Below are positions 22,357 to 33,121 of a stretch of 64,000 nt of DNA, piece after piece (position 1 is the first letter of the stretch; each line of letters begins with the position of its first letter). Position numbers and translations under genes: made by a program. The notes under the pieces are model-generated. The model saw nothing but the letters and a program-made list of their open reading frames with translations. It was not told the DNA's origin and did no database searches. This DNA is from Guyanagaster necrorhizus (Eukaryota > Basidiomycota > Agaricomycetes > Agaricales > Physalacriaceae): the NCBI RefSeq assembly GCF_019112545.1, contig NW_025064930.1:210032-274031 (forward strand), in the 5' to 3' direction.

Positions 22357-23452
22357 TTAATGCCTGTGAGAAGAAAAATCCAATCCGCGCATGATCCTAG
22401 ATACATGGCGGGGTCTCTTGGCGACGGTTTCCCTCTTGGTGAGTACGGCGGTACTGTTGGTATTCGTGCGCTTCCTGAGCTTGCAGCCTCCCGTTGAGCC
22501 AGATGACGTGCTGCTGGACGTGGAGGTAGCGGACGCAGACTGAGTGGCGGAAGCGGAAGCGCTGGAGCTGCCGCCGCTGAGGTCGACAACCGCTGGGCCA
22601 GGGAATGTGTAGGAAGCAGTCGTATCATCGTAGACCTTGAAAACTGTTAGCCAGACCACAAGTGCGGGAAGAAAAGAGACGTACATCGATCAGAATACCA
22701 GGATCAGTGTCGCTGTAGGCTCCAGGCAATTGAACGAGATCACTGCTGGAAGGAGTGCCGGTACCAGAGCCACCAACTTTGAGCTGAGTGCACGACGCGT
22801 AGAACTCTGCGCCCCCTTCTGTCTGAGCTAACTGGAGCGCAATTATCTCGTGGCGGATAATGTAGTTGCCGGGAGCGAGGTTGCTTGGGATGGTCACATT
22901 GGCAGCGGTACCAGTCACTGGAGTAAATATGACTTTAAGAAAACGGAATATACAGTTAAAATAGTATACGCACTGAGAGCGGCTTGCCCCCATGTGCCAT
23001 CGGTCCTCCCAACTTCGTCAATCTTGAACCATTCCGTACCATTTGTATCGTAGTCAGCACATGACGAACTGCCGCAGTTGGTCATGTAGGTCATCATTGG
23101 TCCGACATTGTGGGGCCACTAAGAGAAAAATCAGCGGATATACCGAACTAACAAAAGTCATACTCACCGCCGAGCCACTAGCACCTGTCCACAAGAACTC
23201 AATGGTGCTGCCAGGATTGGCGTCGGCAACTTGGGTGCCAGCGGTGGAACCTGGCCCACAGGTAAGGTCGGAATTCGTCGCGCCCTTAACGGGATCCTGA
23301 GTAGAGATTTCGCGAGTGATCCCATCGGTACTGCCAGAATCGACGGTTGGACCAGTGTATTCGGTACCATCGATGGTCACCTTCTGCACGTATCCGTGGG
23401 CGGCGACATAGGAGGCGGCAAGCAAGGGGAGGAAAAAGGAAGCCTTCATCAT
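22357..23452 (-). CDS. AA9 lytic polysaccharide monooxygenase (formerly GH61)
   Basis: Four minus-strand exons (23452..23168, 23118..22974, 22917..22685, 22635..22357) give 313 aa. A signal peptide (residues 1-18, ending YVAA) is followed directly by His19. After cleavage His19 becomes the N-terminal copper ligand of the histidine brace, and His98 in WPHNVGP is the second brace histidine. H166 in RHEIIAL and Y183 in EFY match the conserved second-sphere His and axial Tyr. Secreted AA9 enzymes cleave cellulose or hemicellulose oxidatively with a reductant and H2O2/O2. There is no CBM1. Instead a Ser/Thr-rich linker leads to a Cys and a strongly basic tail (CKLRKRTN...KRPRHVSR). The usual Gln two residues before the Tyr is Glu here (E181). 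A TATA-like box lies about 165 nt upstream. Confidence 0.93.
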
Positions 23453-23616
23453 TATTGTTGTTGACCGGTGAAAAGGAAGATACAAGGTCAGTCAGATGCT
23501 CCCGAGCGAAAAGACTGTAGGCGTGGAGGAAGGAGGGAGGAGGGAGATGAGGGCTGCAGTGGGGACGATAGATGGGGAAGGGAAAAAAGTCGAGGACGAG
23601 ATCATTCCGCTTCAGT

Positions 23617-23625
23617 CTTTATATA
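23617..23625 (-). promoter_or_regulatory. TATA-like box of the AA9 gene
   Basis: TATATAAAG on the minus strand lies about 165 nt upstream of the LPMO start codon, a plausible core-promoter position given a normal 5' leader. Confidence 0.45.
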
Positions 23626-25630
23626 CTTTTCCGTGCATCAATGACATTTCCCCATTCGGTGTTAGTATTGTCTATGCTTCCTTCTTTGTATTCTTACGCC
23701 CACACCAGCACAGCATTGTCAGACCATCTTTTCTTCAACTGTTCCTACGTACTCCTCTTGTTGGTCCTCTCTTTGGGTTTTTGTTGCGAGAACCTCGCAA
23801 AATTCACATCTTATCAAGATGATCGGCGACTCCCTTGTGCTGCGGACTGACTCTCACACCTACTCTCACATGTTATTTACCTTCACTACGTCTTTCACCC
23901 CAAACTTGTGCGGCCGATGTGCGCCAATTACCTACCTCGCGAACAGTGCACTCGTGCTTGAGCTTCCCCTACTCCGTTCTTTTCATTCTCCGAGTTACTA
24001 CCCTTTAATACGATCAGGCGTTCATCTTCTGATATTAAAACATGTACGGGGGACCCCCCGTGCTTTCATGATGATCATCGGATACTCATAGCAAATGTTA
24101 GCCGCATTGTGACTGGCTACCAGTCCTTTGTTAGTCATCCAAGAATCATGGTGTAGCGCTCCGTCGGCTAGGGTTGCCTAGCGTACGAGTCCAGGACACT
24201 TGTATGAGGGCTTCCCTAACGACGGGTGATTTTCAAGGCACTTGTATTCTCCCGACGTCAAAGTGGACTACTCCACCAAGACTCCATTACGGGCTCGCTG
24301 GCGAGTAACAAGACAAAACTACTGCGAACAGTTTACAACTCAGCGCCCGTTACTTACCTTGTTCAGTGTGCCCTGTGGTGGCGGTTCTCTTCATCACCGA
24401 CGTCTATCCGCGTTTCAAAGGGCTGGCCCTTCTTTGCACACGGACGAACAATACAATACATTCCATCATCATCTGCTAGCGTACCAACCACGAGTATCGG
24501 CCCATTTTTGAAATTATGAGTCTTTTATGCATCAAAAGGTCCCCTTGCTGCAGTTGTCACCTGTGATTTTAGACAATTTTTCTTCCCGACCAGTCCTAGG
24601 CTCCATGTGAATCTTTGATCCTTGAACAAACAGCGCCTTCGTATATTTTTTCTACTCGTCCGACGGTTGATCGGATGTGAGCTGATCTTAATACTAGAAT
24701 TCCGAACTTCCCTGCCCCGACATCTATTTTTGTTTTCTTCTACTCCGAGTCTATTTTTGTTGTCATCAGTGTGTTATGACATTCTCTCGTTCTTTTTCCC
24801 ATCCACCCCCTCGTCCCATTATCAGTAGCAGAGCACTTCTGTAAATGAGGAGATGCTTTCGCTAGAAAATGATACTTTCAGCGACCGATCAACGAGCCAT
24901 TCTTTGCAATGGATCAGACCGGAGCGTGGTGCTGCGCGCATGATGGACGTAGGCTTCAACATTCTACGGAGGACGGAGCACATTCATGGACCGGTATTCA
25001 CTCAGCCGTTAGTAGTACCGTGCGGAAATGCGCATATTTTGCTATTAGGTGAGGTATCATATAACTGACGTCAGGTATGCATCAAGTGTCGGTGTCGGGG
25101 AAAATGTAATGTTGTGCGATCATGCTTCGAAACAATTACATGCACTTTGAAATAGGAAGCGGTAGTGGAAGGAACATGCAAGAACGAGACCGGAATGACA
25201 TATCCATACGGCCATATCAGTTGCTCGATGAACAGTGCTCTGGTCTCATATTATCATCACACATCTAGGTGTATGTGGATTCTGGGTTGTTCGAACGTCG
25301 AATGCGGGCATTGTAATTGTCGCCGGCCGAGTGATCACGATACGATGAGGGTTGCTCCGAGTTTCCACAACGGTTTCTCTGGCAACCAGATATCGCTCGC
25401 GAGATAGAATCAAAATACCGACTTCGGGTGAACTTGGAGGTTGATATATATCAAGGAAGTATTGCGCCTATGATACTTATGTACGTCAACTGTATGACAG
25501 TCGCTGGAACAGCCGTACCTCCTTTGACCGCAGTATATCATGGGTACTAATGCCATGCACCTTGCCCTGTGACGAGGGTCCGAGTCACCTTTACGACTGC
25601 GATGCCTCAAGGAATCTTCCAAGCAGAACG
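23626..25630. other. Gene-poor interval with normal CpG content
   Basis: I find no supported gene. CpG dinucleotides occur at ordinary density up to 25629-25630, which makes their sudden absence to the right striking. Confidence 0.45.
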
Positions 25631-28223
25631 GCTTAATCCCAAGATAGTGATAAGACAATGGATTATGTACAGCCAACCAAAAAGCCATGCTGTGGTGTGG
25701 TGATATGTGGCACAGAGTGCTCAGCACAGAAAAAAAATTGCCTCAGTCTATAAATATCACAAAAGGATGAAGCTTTGACAACTAAACACATACCCTTGTT
25801 ATGTGTGGGCTGCAAATATTGATCATTCAGAGGTCATGTATTGCCTTCATCTTTCACACCATGGCTATATGCAGTCAGTGAAAGAGCAACAGTGATAGCA
25901 GGTCCTGGTGAGCAGCTCTCTCTATTTGAGAAAATGATCTTGCATGAACCACAGTTTGTCTCCTGTTATTACACTCTTCTATCATTTCCCATATCACATG
26001 TTCTTTCTTGCTATACATGTATATCACCTCCTGGCCCTATCAATCAATATATAAGCTCACCATAGTTACCTGTACATCTCAGTTGTTTCACTCTCACTGT
26101 GGCTGAGGTGCATATACCTCACAATGTCTGCTAGTATCTTACTTACTACTCATTTACAGTTCTCACATATATTCTTCATATATTAATAATCTGTATCCTT
26201 CTGGAGTTCTACAGCATCCAATTCAGTTTCTTTTGCAACTCCCAAGACAACAGATTCACAAAAGACCACCTCTATCCCCCCCTCTCTTCATTTCTACAGG
26301 CCAGAATCAACTGGTCAGGATTCATCCTAGTGAAATATTTCAATGCCTTGAATCTTAAGCTGATGTTTGCCCTGACAACAACAGTCACCTGGTTAAGTCA
26401 ACTGAGTGACCAGAGACATAATCCTGTTTTGTTTGGCAAAGAATTGTTCATGAGTCTTAGGATCCATGGTGAAGGTAGATGATAATCCTGTTAGAGAGCA
26501 GCATGTTATAGCAAATCTGTGACAGAGCAACCTGAACATACATGTGTGCTCACTGTATCACTAGCATCTATTGTGTAATGCTACCATAATGATGGTGATA
26601 TGCCAGGCAGCTATACCAGATAGGAGAATGAGTATATTTATTGTTTTTCTACCAAGTTAGCTATCTTGTACCCACTGTAGTAGGATATAATAAGCAAGTG
26701 ATTACCTGGTGGAGGCACAATTCCCTCAGATGTGACATCTCTATGTCTAGCTGAGACCAGAACACTAGTGGACTTCTCTGTTCTGCATGTGAGGTTCCCA
26801 GGTCTGAGAATGAGGACTGTTATGCACATGCCACCAGCCTCCATATCATCTCAACCAACCACAAATTCAATCATCAAGTTCCACTGGACTCCATCCATTC
26901 CCTATTACCTACTAATTTCATTTTACCATTATTATTTCACATCCATATTTCACATTGTGGTATCTAGACTCTGAATATGATAGTGAACAGTTGACACTGG
27001 AACTCAATGGACTCTGACTCAGAATTAACTACTAATAGTATATAAACCATATACAATTGTTGTAATTACTTAGTTCAGATATCAACTTGGATAGCCATCT
27101 ACACTTCATGCTCACTTCAGCTCCTCTTTATCTCATCCATCAGATTCTGCTCTAAAGGATATTCCTCTTCACTTCTCCAATGGAACTCCATTCTGTTGAT
27201 CCAAATCCTTGGGCCTTGACTCAAGAGTGATGTTGCCAATAGCTTTGTTGACATCCATGCACTCTGCCAGTCCCTGTGCATGCACTCAAGCCTAATCAAT
27301 TGGCATGTTCCTAACAGTATATTCAAACTCAAACCCTTGAGTCAAAAAAATTTTCATTATGTCCATCACATTCACCCAACCCACAGAAGCTGATTCTGAA
27401 CAAACCCAGCCCAGCCACTCCAACATGTTTTCCATGGAAGATATCCTGGCCTCTGCTTCAAAGGAACAACCAGGCCTCTTCAGATTGGCCTCTGGTGATG
27501 TGCTTGATAATGGCTAAGCAACTAAGAGAGGCAAATGAGGAATGAACTCTTAAACCCCAACACCTAACCACTCAATGCATGATCACCAATACAGGTGAGT
27601 TTGGGTGGTTTGAGTACAATAGAAGCACTCTGCAGACTCAGATAAATCAAATATGAAGATATAAAGGCAGTTTATTCAAGGCAAGTTTGTGTCCTAAGAT
27701 GCAATACCTGCAAGGGTGGTAGGAATACAGATTTATGCAGCATGAAGGTTTCTTATCACACCTCTTCTCCTCTTCATGCCTCCTTGCCAGTTGCTACCCT
27801 GTTGTGTGACTTGCATAAATGCACCTGATTGGTCACCTTGCACTGTATCTTGTATGATCCCAGTCCAGAAAGCAGAGAATACCTATGAACCATCCTCAAC
27901 CCAGTCCATATTGAAAACTACAACTTCTAGAATTTGTCAAGAATTGTTCTTCAGTATATCCTTGTCTTATCATGTCACTATCCTTTAAGATAGTGCATAT
28001 AGTTAATTCTTCATAGTGGCTTCATGCAATTTACCATTATCAAAGTCTATGAACACTGTTCCTGTACTCAGTATCTCAATATTTGGATAGGTATTTAATG
28101 GCCTTGCTGTTGCTACACCCATTCTTTGCATGGAGAGAATATCCACCTTATAATTATCATGCTCTTCCAAAATTATGCTCAAGGCATACCTTACTGGCTT
28201 TGTATGGGTATTCAGGGCCTTTT
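25631..28223. other. 2,593-bp tract completely lacking CpG
   Basis: Reading every base, including line joins, I find no CG dinucleotide between the CG at 25629-25630 and the CG at 28224-28225. The flanks are rich in CG: five in the 60 bases to the left and about eleven in the 190 bases to the right. The tract is rich in TG and CA. It contains an LTR-like repeat (27731..27955) and the 3' half of an unknown reading frame (28003..28720). It also holds small decayed frames, for example a 52-codon plus-strand frame 27359..27517 and a minus-strand frame 26638..26844. This is the expected end state of a heavily CpG-methylated, deaminated or RIP-like mutated transposon region. Confidence 0.9.
27731..27955 (-). 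repeat. LTR-like dispersed repeat, copy 2 (CpG-free)
   Basis: The reverse complement of this segment aligns with 3720..3940. Each of the CpG sites I checked in copy 1 is TpG or CpA here: GACGAATTC becomes GACAAATTC, AAGTCGTAG becomes AAGTTGTAG, GGGTCGAGG becomes GGGTTGAGG, and ACCGGCAAG becomes ACTGGCAAG. The sequence beyond continues toward a GAATAAA-type signal, as an LTR might. Confidence 0.65.
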
Positions 28224-28720
28224 CGTTAAAGCCCACAAGGGTGGCCATTTGCGCCTGATATTCATGTTCGATAACTCTGACTTTAACTATTCGCTTCGTG
28301 ACCGGTATGAGCAACATTTATACTACCCGGATGTACTTGCGACTGCAAAGTAACCCTAGAATCCATTCACCGGAGTACGGAAGCTCTAGATGAAAGGAGC
28401 AAATCTTTGCGCCGCTTTCATGACTATGGAGGTCTGTTGATGAAATCATAATTTGAGGAGGTTTCAATGTTGCAAATGCTCGTCCCCCGGCATCGTGTCC
28501 TGAAGAGGCGTATTTCTTCAGTATTCTTAGCTGGTATTTTCTGACAGAAGAGATGAGATGGCCCAACGGAACTAGGAATCCTTCTGCAAATGAATGGGCG
28601 CAGCAATGGGATAGTCCAATTTCAGGAACAGAAAACTCGTCGTCGACGCTGACTAACGGGCAGAGATAATCAATGCAGTCTCCACATGGTATGGATGCTC
28701 CTAGAGATATCTCGTCTGCC
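28003..28720 (-). pseudogene. Unknown protein fragment straddling the CpG-free boundary
   Basis: One minus-strand frame stays open from about 28720 to 28003 except for a single TAA at 28318-28320. The upper part has a Cys pattern (PCGDCIDYLCP, then HCC), and the lower part ends FIDFDNGKLHEATMKN. I do not recognise the family. The final FIDFD resembles the end of some kinase-like proteins only superficially. The frame's last 220 bases lie in the CpG-free tract and the remainder outside it, so the boundary cuts through the frame rather than around it. It could be a decayed gene or a transposon-carried fragment. Confidence 0.35.
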
Positions 28721-28744
28721 GGTGACGATGTTCATGCGAAGAAG

Positions 28745-31521
28745 GTCAGCTTCGGTAGTATCATTCAGGTTGTTATTTACAACGCTTGAGAACTTACAAT
28801 GAAATAAATAGGCTTTTTGACTATGGCTACCCGTTCATGTACTCCATAACTTACACCACTCACACCGCTTCCGCTCTGTCTCCCTTTCTTGGCACGCTAA
28901 TTGACATACAAAAGCAATATTAGTCCAAGCCAATTCACTGACGACCATAGATTCACTGGCGACATTGTGTGTGTGGGAACGCTTGACGAGTCTCTGCCAC
29001 GAGATTCTCCTGCACGTTTCTTTACTGTAGCTATTGTTGCATTCTCCCTTCTTTCGTTTGCCAAATGTTCTTTCATTACTTTTGCTATTCTTTTTGTTCT
29101 CCTCATGTCACTTCCATCATCTTAAAACCAAATAGCCACTCACATATGCACTACCATGACCACTACTCCACTCAAGTAATTATTCCTTCAGAGTTTGTAC
29201 CGCATCAAACACTATACCATGTCCATTCTCATCAATATTTTCCTATAGACTCGGGAGAATTTTACAGAAAACATTCGTCAAAGCAGCGGTCTACTCCAGT
29301 ACGATCCTTGCTTGGTACGTCAATGACGATATATATATAACCGCGTACCCAGCCTCCGCAAGGCTTCCAATCTTTGGACGTTTACCTCTGAGATATCATA
29401 CGACGCCGGAGCATGGAGCGTCAAGCTCTCCAACCCCCCATTCTCAACCCTGCGGGACTCCAGAAACCGGACGACAGCATCTTGGCAATTAACGATGCTA
29501 TCCCCCATGGCAGACGCATCGATATCGACAGTTCGAAGTCGAGGAAGGGCAGTCGATCCGGTAAGAATTTCAAGGACACCTTGAAGGAGGGCAACATTTT
29601 CCAGCCCTTCGATCAAAAGCTCCTCCAGATTCTCAAACTCATCCGCTACGAGAAGCCCTCCCCAAACATTCGTGGGGGCCCGCATAAGAACCAGACGCTT
29701 TAATGCACATCGTGATCTACGCACAAGGCGCGTAATGCTCTCGGATAGCCCACAAGGGCCACCGAAATTGATTCGAAAGTGCTCAAGAGCAGGTAGAGTG
29801 AGACTATTGAGCAGAACTGTGATTGTGGAAGGATAATTGGCATTGGTACGGCATGTCCTGGGGAAGACGACGTCCAGTGAAAATGATTTGAGCGATGTTG
29901 AATGTACGGAATCAGGTACGGGGTGAGATGAGTAGAAAGGAGATTGCTCAACATGTTGGAATGCCACGGTGGCAAGATTGGGTGCGAGCTTGATGAGTGC
30001 GAGAGCATCTTCGTTCGAGAGAGACCCAGCGACTACCACGGAGTTTATTTGTGTCCATGGAATGATGACGCGGCCGGGATGTAGAAAAGGTTGAACATTT
30101 TCGACAATAAGCCGACGAAGGCTGGTAACATTACGCAGCAGCGGGACTTCCTCGCGCATTGTGGTAGACCCGTATTCGCTCGAGCTGTATTGGAAGCTAA
30201 TCAGGGCATCCAAAGGCGAGTCTACAGTCCGGAGACTATCCTTGTCCAAGTTCAAGTGTTCCCATCGATACGATGCTGACATTAAGATGAGGAGGAATGA
30301 CTGTGGAATCGCGCCACGAAGTCTCACTTGGAGAGGATGGTTGGCGGAACGGTAGATGTGCATGGCAAGTAGCCCTGCTGCCACCAGATATGGACGATTA
30401 TTCTGCGGCTTATGGTTCCAGGAACCGAATGGGGGCGGCGGAAAAGTCACGTCGATCATGGACCACATTCGAGGGTACTTCAACAATACGTGCCTCCAGT
30501 TTAAGCAAACCATGCCAAGCTTCCATTGATACGGAACACCAACGAGCGGACTCGACGAGAGCATCCCTGAATTGACGGAATATGAATCCTTGGCCACCCT
30601 CATGGTGTGTGCAAATATTTCACGTAAGACGTCAACAGGCAAACGACGAACGGGGTTCAAGACGTCAGTACAGCGCTGCATGTTCCAAACCAGACTATCC
30701 CGCTCCTGCAATAGCCCATCCAACTTTGCCTGCGCATCGGCGATACGTGCCTCAAGGTCGGCCAAGCGCGACTCACTAGTCCGCCGTGTTTCTCTGAAGA
30801 ACGCCTTTTGCGCCTCAGACGGTGGTAAATTGGTGGAGAGAAGTGCTTTTATTTCAGGATCTGGAGCAGGTCTAACCAACGGTATACCTGCACACGTCGC
30901 ACCGCATTTTGAGCAATTATGAGGCATATCGACTACAATCAGGGTGATTACTATTGTGTAAACATTGACCTAAACGACATATACGTACAGCTGCTATGTG
31001 TTTCCGGCTATGGTGTGAAATTGTCTCGATGTTGGGAAACAAGACGGGGAGGCTGGAAGCAAGGAGTGCTGTCCACGTTGCGACAACGAGGCAAAACCAA
31101 GTATGCTTCCCGGACCCGGTTCCGGCAATCCTCGGCAACGCCTAAGATAAGGTAGAGATCCGCAAATCGTGAATATTTTGCGGCCAACCCGCACGACCGA
31201 GAAGTAGACCGAAGACTGAAGAGGAGGGCGTCGTTACGCAGGTGATTACCATCGACTGACGGGTATAATTGGTGTCATCGTAGGTCCCGAATACAACGAT
31301 CGTAATCATCGTAATCTCAAGTGCAGTAAGTGGTATGCTTGGGTTTCTGATTAGCGGCACGAAGAAAGAATCGAACCGAATTGCCTACAATTGATAAGAA
31401 TAAAATTTGTGCTATGAGAGCCGTAGAAAATAGTGGCTTTAAGCAAGGCGACTCTTTTCGCTGGCCGCCACATCGACTGAAGAAGCGGTCTTGAGCTTCG
31501 ATTTTCCTTTTGTCCTTCAAA
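28745..31521. repeat. Right arm of the large inverted duplication
   Basis: The reverse complement of 268..3036 carries the second F-box gene, its 592-nt upstream spacer and about 580 bp downstream. The arms are about 25.7 kb apart. They have diverged by scattered substitutions and small indels without CpG-biased decay, unlike the neighbouring CpG-free tract. Confidence 0.9.
29320..30927 (-). CDS. F-box domain protein, copy B
   Basis: A single minus-strand open frame of 535 aa starts at ATG 30927. It has the same architecture as copy A: Cys5/8/12 start, coiled coil at 45-85, F-box at 91-115 (here CTDVLNPVRRLPVDVLREIF) and a leucine-rich C-terminal region. Most differences from copy A are conservative single substitutions, which suggests that both copies were under selection for some time after duplication. 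The C-terminus ends YIYRH, ten residues earlier than copy A, because a TA-repeat length change shifts the frame just before the end. It is an inferred SCF substrate receptor with unknown target. Confidence 0.87.
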   Translation of the reverse strand: MPHNCSKCGATCAGIPLVRPAPDPEIKALLSTNLPPSEAQKAFFRETRRTSESRLADLEARIADAQAKLDGLLQERDSLVWNMQRCTDVLNPVRRLPVDVLREIFAHTMRVAKDSYSVNSGMLSSSPLVGVPYQWKLGMVCLNWRHVLLKYPRMWSMIDVTFPPPPFGSWNHKPQNNRPYLVAAGLLAMHIYRSANHPLQVRLRGAIPQSFLLILMSASYRWEHLNLDKDSLRTVDSPLDALISFQYSSSEYGSTTMREEVPLLRNVTSLRRLIVENVQPFLHPGRVIIPWTQINSVVVAGSLSNEDALALIKLAPNLATVAFQHVEQSPFYSSHPVPDSVHSTSLKSFSLDVVFPRTCRTNANYPSTITVLLNSLTLPALEHFRINFGGPCGLSESITRLVRRSRCALKRLVLMRAPTNVWGGLLVADEFENLEELLIEGLENVALLQGVLEILTGSTALPRLRTVDIDASAMGDSIVNCQDAVVRFLESRRVENGGLESLTLHAPASYDISEVNVQRLEALRRLGTRLYIYRH

Positions 31522-31849
31522 TGAAACTTTTATCGCGGACACAGGGGATTAGTTCCTCAAGTATTATCATCCCTGCGTTCTCGACCAATATATCAAGCCA
31601 GCCGCGCTCGCGCTCGCACTTGCCAACAAATGCCGTCACGCTTAATAACCCAGAGCTCCGCCTTCCAATAATTGTTGGAGGATATCCGTACGTTGTACTA
31701 CACCATGACGCAGAACGGTTGTATTGTTGCAGAAGATGATAGTCGGTGCCGTTGGAACCACTGGGCCCGGGCTCCAGGTCTTCCAAAAGATGCTTATTCA
31801 GCTGAACGGTCACATGATGGGACCCACTGCAAATAGCCACCAGGCACAA
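31517..31849 (-). pseudogene. Truncated short-chain dehydrogenase beside F-box copy B
   Basis: The minus-strand frame contains SVTAFVGKCERERGWLDILVENAG, split here as SVTAFVGKCERER and GWLDILVENAG. This is the conserved region around the NNAG-type motif of fungal retinol-dehydrogenase-like SDRs. Directly afterwards the sequence jumps to a match of the last codons and stop region of the dehydrogenase at 2..252 (TACTTGAGGAACTAA against TACTTGACAGACTAA). The catalytic YxxxK half is therefore deleted. The fragment keeps the same distance and orientation to its F-box gene as in the left arm. Confidence 0.6.
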
Positions 31850-32416
31850 CGGGGGGTTGACTTGAACTCTAAATTCCAGTCTGGAACCGCATGTCCTTCG
31901 AACGACAGAGACTCCTCCAGATGGTGAGAGGAGAAACAGCTACAAGGCCGGATCGCGAGTCCTTTTTCCCAACTGCAAAGAGATGGGTCGTCGTCGGAGA
32001 AAGGAAAGGGTATGGAATGAGTGAAGCACCCTTTTTTTTATATGGGAGCCGCACAATGACCGAAACGCGTCATAGAGAGAGGATCGTCGCAAGAATTGCA
32101 TCCATGGTTATTAAGAAGTAGTGAATCCAAGGCGGTCGGGTTTAGGTGATTCATTCAGATCCTCCCTTTATCTCATTCCCCGTGCCGCAATTATATAGCA
32201 TTTGCATACGAGTACGTTTACATGAAAGTACAACATTAGTCTATAGCGACCGTTTCCATAAAGCAATGATAAGCTTCTCACATCCCAAAATAATACAATC
32301 CATCTGAAAGTCATGAAAAATATGAAAATGTCCCTGATAAAGCAAGGAAGGAAGCAATAGCAATTCCTTACAGCTCACACCAATCCCTTTTCACCCCTAC
32401 AATCCATTCCCGGCAT
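31850..32416. other. Intergenic, nothing recognised
   Basis: Possible 5' remains of the truncated dehydrogenase may extend into the left part, but no frame with an SDR cofactor motif (TGxxxGIG) was found. The right part is the 3' flank of the next minus-strand gene. Confidence 0.4.
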
Positions 32417-33121
32417 TCATGCATCGACCTCTGCCTTTCTCGTCAGTAAGAAGCTCGCTTCAAAAGAACCAAAACTAACCTCTCCGATACCCAGGACATT
32501 CTGGATATCTAACAGTATGCCCTCCGCTTCCTCTTCAGCCTCCTCTCGCCACTTATCCTTGTACTTGTCACGACTGCTGACCTTCCGGTGCAACAAAACA
32601 TCCAAAACGGCCTCGCTTACCGCTGACACTGAAAGAAGGGATATCGGGAAGTTGAGGATGTCAGGCTCTATATAAACCGTAGCATCAGAGCACGAACGCA
32701 AGGAAAGAGAAGAACGGACCTAGTATACAAATCATCAAAGACCTCCAGGTCTCTCTCAACACCCAGCTCCATTCACCTTCGTCTGGAAACAATTCACGTA
32801 GCGAGGGCAGCGCATCTAACAACTCATCGAGGACACCTACTGGCGTCCCGCCAAGAACGTAGCCGACGGCAGATAGAAGGTCAGCTTGAGCATCCTATAA
32901 TGGAGATCAGTGCGACAATAAACAGAATGTGAGCAAACATACATCCAAATCATCAAATCCTATCTCGTGCGGTGCGAGGGCCTGCAAGCTGGAAGCATAT
33001 ACAGGGAGGAGGGGTGGGAGAAAGTCCCGGTGATACTAGAAAAGGCATCAGTGACGGAAAGAAAAACCGAAGATACAACAGCGCCTACCTTGATGCTAAC
33101 GGCAACGGCACCGACGGCCAT
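32417..33121 (-). CDS. Hypothetical helical protein (3' part well supported, 5' end uncertain)
   Basis: Exons 33121..33089, 33035..32943, 32894..32720 and 32667..32417 join in phase to 183 aa. The peptide is helical and leucine-rich in the manner of HEAT-like proteins (DFLPPLLPVYASSLQALAP; PVGVLDELLDALPSLREL). An acidic-basic helix (KDKWREEAEEEAEGILLDI) and a short tail follow. I do not recognise the family. The chosen ATG lies inside a longer open stretch (upstream residues KKCDGFEDTVWD look coding), so one or more exons between 33122 and 33490 are likely missing. Candidate introns there are unusually short (about 32-34 nt), so I did not extend the model. Confidence 0.45.

Noticed and set aside
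22326..22628. Proline-rich 100-codon minus-strand frame at the 3' end of the LPMO gene
   Set aside because: It is the alternate frame of the Ser/Thr-rich LPMO linker exon. The LPMO frame is phase-consistent with three upstream exons.
24053..24061. Short GGGGG/CCCCC palindrome considered as a regulatory hairpin
   Set aside because: It is only about 7 bp per arm, has no neighbouring gene and no second copy noticed.
27117..27332. 71-codon minus-strand frame in the CpG-free tract considered as a retroelement gag or pol piece
   Set aside because: No zinc knuckle, protease, RT or integrase motif is visible. The text is not recognisable and may be mutated beyond use.
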